This document shows positions 62,156 to 64,000 of a stretch of 64,000 nt of DNA, piece by piece. The stretch's first letter is position 1. Each line of letters opens with the position of its first letter. The stretch lies in the NCBI RefSeq assembly GCF_031127875.1, contig NZ_JARXIA010000002.1, positions 330,899-394,898 of the forward strand. The letters are read 5' to 3'. The position numbers were made by a program, and so were the translations under genes. The notes under the pieces are model-generated. The model saw only the letters and a program-made list of their open reading frames with translations, was not told the DNA's origin and did no database searches. The DNA is from Pelagicoccus sp. SDUM812005 (GTDB lineage Bacteria; Verrucomicrobiota; Verrucomicrobiia; Opitutales; Opitutaceae).

Positions 62156-63658
62156 GTGAAAAGTTCTCAACACATCCAAGACCCCGACGTTGTCCTAATC
62201 GGTAGCGGCATCATGTCCTCCACCCTCGGAGCGATGCTCAAGAAGCTCGATCCCAGCTTGCGCATCCAGCTCTACGAGATGACGGAAGAATTCGCGCAGG
62301 AGGCCTCCAAAGGCTGGCACAACGCGGGCACCGGACACGCCGGCATCTGCGAACTCAGCTACACCCCGGACTACGGCCCCGACGGCGAAGTCGACGTCTC
62401 CAAGGCCATCGAAATCTTCCACCAGTTCGAACACTCCAAGCAATTCTGGGGCTACGCGGCGCGCACGGGAATGATCGACAACACCACCGACTTCATCAAC
62501 CCGGTCCCCCACATCAGCTTCGTCTACGGGCAAGAGCAGGTCGACTTCCTGCGCTCGCGCCACCGCCAGATGCAAGCCCACCACTTCTTCGACGCCATGG
62601 AGTACACCGAAGACCGAAAGGTCATTCGCGAGTGGGCGCCCCTCCTCCTCGAAGGCCGCGACGACACCCCCATCGCCGCCACCAAGATGGACCTCGGAAG
62701 CGACGTCAACTTCGGAGCCCTCGCCAGCAAGTTCATCACCTGGCTCGGCAAGCAAGAAGGCTGCGGCTACGCCACCAGCCACCGGATCACCGACCTCAAC
62801 AAGCAAGACGACGGACGCTGGGAACTCACCATCAAGGACCTGAAAACCAACCAGTCCTTCAAAAACACCGCCAAATTCGTCTTCATCGGAGCCGGCGGCG
62901 GCAGCCTTCCGCTCCTGCAAAAAGCAGGCATGCAAGAAGCCAAAGGCTTCGGCGGCTTCCCCATCGGCGGCCAATGGCTCATCTGCGAAAAGCCCGAAAT
63001 CGTCGAAAAGCACGTCGCCAAAGTGTACGGCATGTCCCCCGGGGCCGCCCCCACCATGGCAGTTCCCCACCTGGACACGCGCATCATCGACGGCAAAAAA
63101 GCCCTCCTCTTCGGCCCCTACGCCGCTTGGACCACCAAGTTCCTGCACGTCGAAGGCAAAGCAAGCGACCTTCCACGATCCATCCGCATGGACAACATCG
63201 CCTCGCTCATCAAGGTCGGCCTCCACAACATCCCGCTCGTGCGCTACCTCGTCCAGCAAGGCACCCAAAGCATGACCACCCGCATGAAGGAGCTCCAAGC
63301 CTTCTTCCCTGATGCTAAGGAGTCGGACTGGAACCTGATCGACGCCGGCATTCGCGTGCAAGCCATCAAAAAGGAAGACGGCGACGCCGGCATCGTCCAC
63401 TTCGGAACCGAAGTTCTCACCGCGGCGGACAAGTCCATGTCCGCCCTCCTCGGAGCCTCCCCCGGCGCTTCCGTATCCACAAACATTATACTCGAAGTCG
63501 TCAAAAAATGCTTCTCCGACCGCCTCGCAACGCCGGAAGGACACGCCATCATGAAAGAGATGATCCCATCCTACGACGAAGACCTAACGAAGCCCAGCCT
63601 GTCCCAGAGACAGAAGGAGCTCAGCCAGCAAGCCTTCCAATCGCTAAAGCTCTGCTAG
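62156..63658 (+). CDS. mqo: Malate:quinone oxidoreductase
   Basis: This 500-aa FAD-dependent peripheral membrane enzyme oxidises L-malate to oxaloacetate and passes electrons to quinone. It has the FAD motif VVLIGSGIMSSTLGAMLK, GWHNAGTGHAGICELSYTP, TKMDLGSDVNFG, FVFIGAGGGSLPLLQKAG, GFGGFPIGGQWL and LLGASPGASVS. It starts at GTG 62156. It lies 53 nt after deoR and is followed by a strong terminator, so the two are probably co-transcribed. Its substrate links it to the malate dehydrogenase inside the divergent BMC operon. Confidence 0.96.
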   Translation: MKSSQHIQDPDVVLIGSGIMSSTLGAMLKKLDPSLRIQLYEMTEEFAQEASKGWHNAGTGHAGICELSYTPDYGPDGEVDVSKAIEIFHQFEHSKQFWGYAARTGMIDNTTDFINPVPHISFVYGQEQVDFLRSRHRQMQAHHFFDAMEYTEDRKVIREWAPLLLEGRDDTPIAATKMDLGSDVNFGALASKFITWLGKQEGCGYATSHRITDLNKQDDGRWELTIKDLKTNQSFKNTAKFVFIGAGGGSLPLLQKAGMQEAKGFGGFPIGGQWLICEKPEIVEKHVAKVYGMSPGAAPTMAVPHLDTRIIDGKKALLFGPYAAWTTKFLHVEGKASDLPRSIRMDNIASLIKVGLHNIPLVRYLVQQGTQSMTTRMKELQAFFPDAKESDWNLIDAGIRVQAIKKEDGDAGIVHFGTEVLTAADKSMSALLGASPGASVSTNIILEVVKKCFSDRLATPEGHAIMKEMIPSYDEDLTKPSLSQRQKELSQQAFQSLKLC

Positions 63659-63676
63659 CCAGCCCAGCAACCTTCC

Positions 63677-63709
63677 AGCCGTTCTTCGCCCGCGAAGAAC
63701 GGCTTTTTT
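63677..63709 (+). terminator. Rho-independent terminator of deoR-mqo
   Basis: AGCCGTTCTTCGC (63677-63689) pairs perfectly with GCGAAGAACGGCT (63692-63704), followed by a T-run to 63709. It is 18 nt past the mqo stop. The TTCTTCGC/GCGAAGAA core is the same as in the hairpin after tRNA-Val. Confidence 0.93.
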
Positions 63710-63725
63710 GCGTCCCTCCCCCAAC

Positions 63726-63875
63726 GCAGGGCTGGCGCTCGCGCCATGCCGCGATGCAAGATATTAGAGCAGGAATCTGCGGCACGTCGCAAGCAGCCTT
63801 CGCTCTTTGAGCTTCGTCTCCCACCGTAACTGCCCTAAAGGCAAACGCCAATCCCACTGCTTTTGGTTATAAACC
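63726..63875 (+). repeat. Dispersed intergenic repeat, copy B
   Basis: This is the second copy of the element at 3951-4102, in the same orientation, about 92% identical over the first ~92 nt and looser after that. As in copy A, it ends in an A-run that forms the T-tract of a minus-strand gene's terminator (tRNA-Asp here, glnK there). It lies just downstream of the mqo terminator. Confidence 0.85.
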
Positions 63876-63911
63876 ACAAAAAAAACCGTCCCCCGAAAGG
63901 AACGGTTTTTT
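63875..63911 (-). terminator. Terminator of tRNA-Asp (bidirectional form)
   Basis: AAAACCGT-CCC (63882-63892) pairs with GG-A-ACGGTTTT (63899-63909) over an A-rich loop. T-runs flank it on both strands. On the minus strand it follows the tRNA-Asp CCA by fewer than 10 nt. Confidence 0.75.
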
Positions 63912-63916
63912 CACGG

Positions 63917-63993
<77 letters not shown>

Positions 63994-64000
63994 GTGGCGT

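Overview
The window is a chromosomal segment of about 60% GC from a Gram-negative bacterium, most likely Verrucomicrobiota, class Opitutia (Pelagicoccus/Puniceicoccales-like). That placement is an inference from several signs: a planctomycete/verrucomicrobium-type bacterial microcompartment (BMC), a VPDS-type C-terminal sorting signal, an ebo metabolite cluster, strongly GC-ending codons, Kdo transferase and the YdbH/YnbE/YdbL envelope set. No phage, IS element or CRISPR array was seen.

Layout. 1-2.4 kb: haem genes (fused cobA-hemD cut by the window edge, hemC) with ilvN on the minus strand, then tRNA-Val. 2.8-6 kb: a membrane protein, a T-depleted intergenic stretch, copy A of a dispersed repeat, and the ammonium pair amtB-glnK behind a strong sigma-54 promoter match. 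6.2-17.3 kb: housekeeping genes (aspS, ileS, a DksA/TraR-like gene, lspA, yicC, trpB), a spondin-domain surface protein and a YdjM-type membrane protein. 17.3-28 kb: a LysR regulator divergent from a PLP aminotransferase, a coupled 89-aa protein, and the ebo genes eboB, eboE, eboC, eboD and eboF, with a soluble hybrid histidine kinase between eboB and eboE. 28-32.3 kb: a two-gene minus-strand operon of a membrane pseudokinase with coiled-coil, PEGA and FGE-sulfatase-like domains, and a TolB-like beta-propeller lipoprotein. 32.5-48.2 kb: a HAD phosphatase, ydbH-ynbE-ydbL, trkA-trkH, ferredoxin, waaA, a HIT hydrolase, phoH-pgpH-ybeY, marC and gluQ. 48.2-52.3 kb: a leader RNA with terminator/antiterminator architecture ahead of a heterodimeric ABC exporter. 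52.4-61.2 kb: the BMC operon. 61.3-63.7 kb: its divergent DeoR regulator and malate:quinone oxidoreductase. The end holds repeat copy B and tRNA-Asp.

The BMC operon, in transcription order, is pduL, two BMC-H, ackA, BMC-H, BMC-P, CoA-acylating aldehyde dehydrogenase, BMC-P, BMC-P, class II aldolase, malate dehydrogenase and a zinc alcohol dehydrogenase. It fits breakdown of fuculose- or rhamnulose-1-phosphate to DHAP and lactaldehyde, then lactaldehyde to lactyl-CoA, lactyl-phosphate and lactate with ATP gain. Encapsulation-type helices are visible on PduL, the aldehyde dehydrogenase, the aldolase and the alcohol dehydrogenase. Two malate-oxidising enzymes of different type (NAD-linked MDH in the operon, MQO behind the divergent regulator) suggest a malate/oxaloacetate route for disposing of reducing equivalents.

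The most interesting items are the extended ebo cluster, the pseudokinase fusion, the ABC leader RNA, the malate enzymes around the BMC, and the dispersed repeat whose two copies lie about 60 kb apart, each abutting a terminator.
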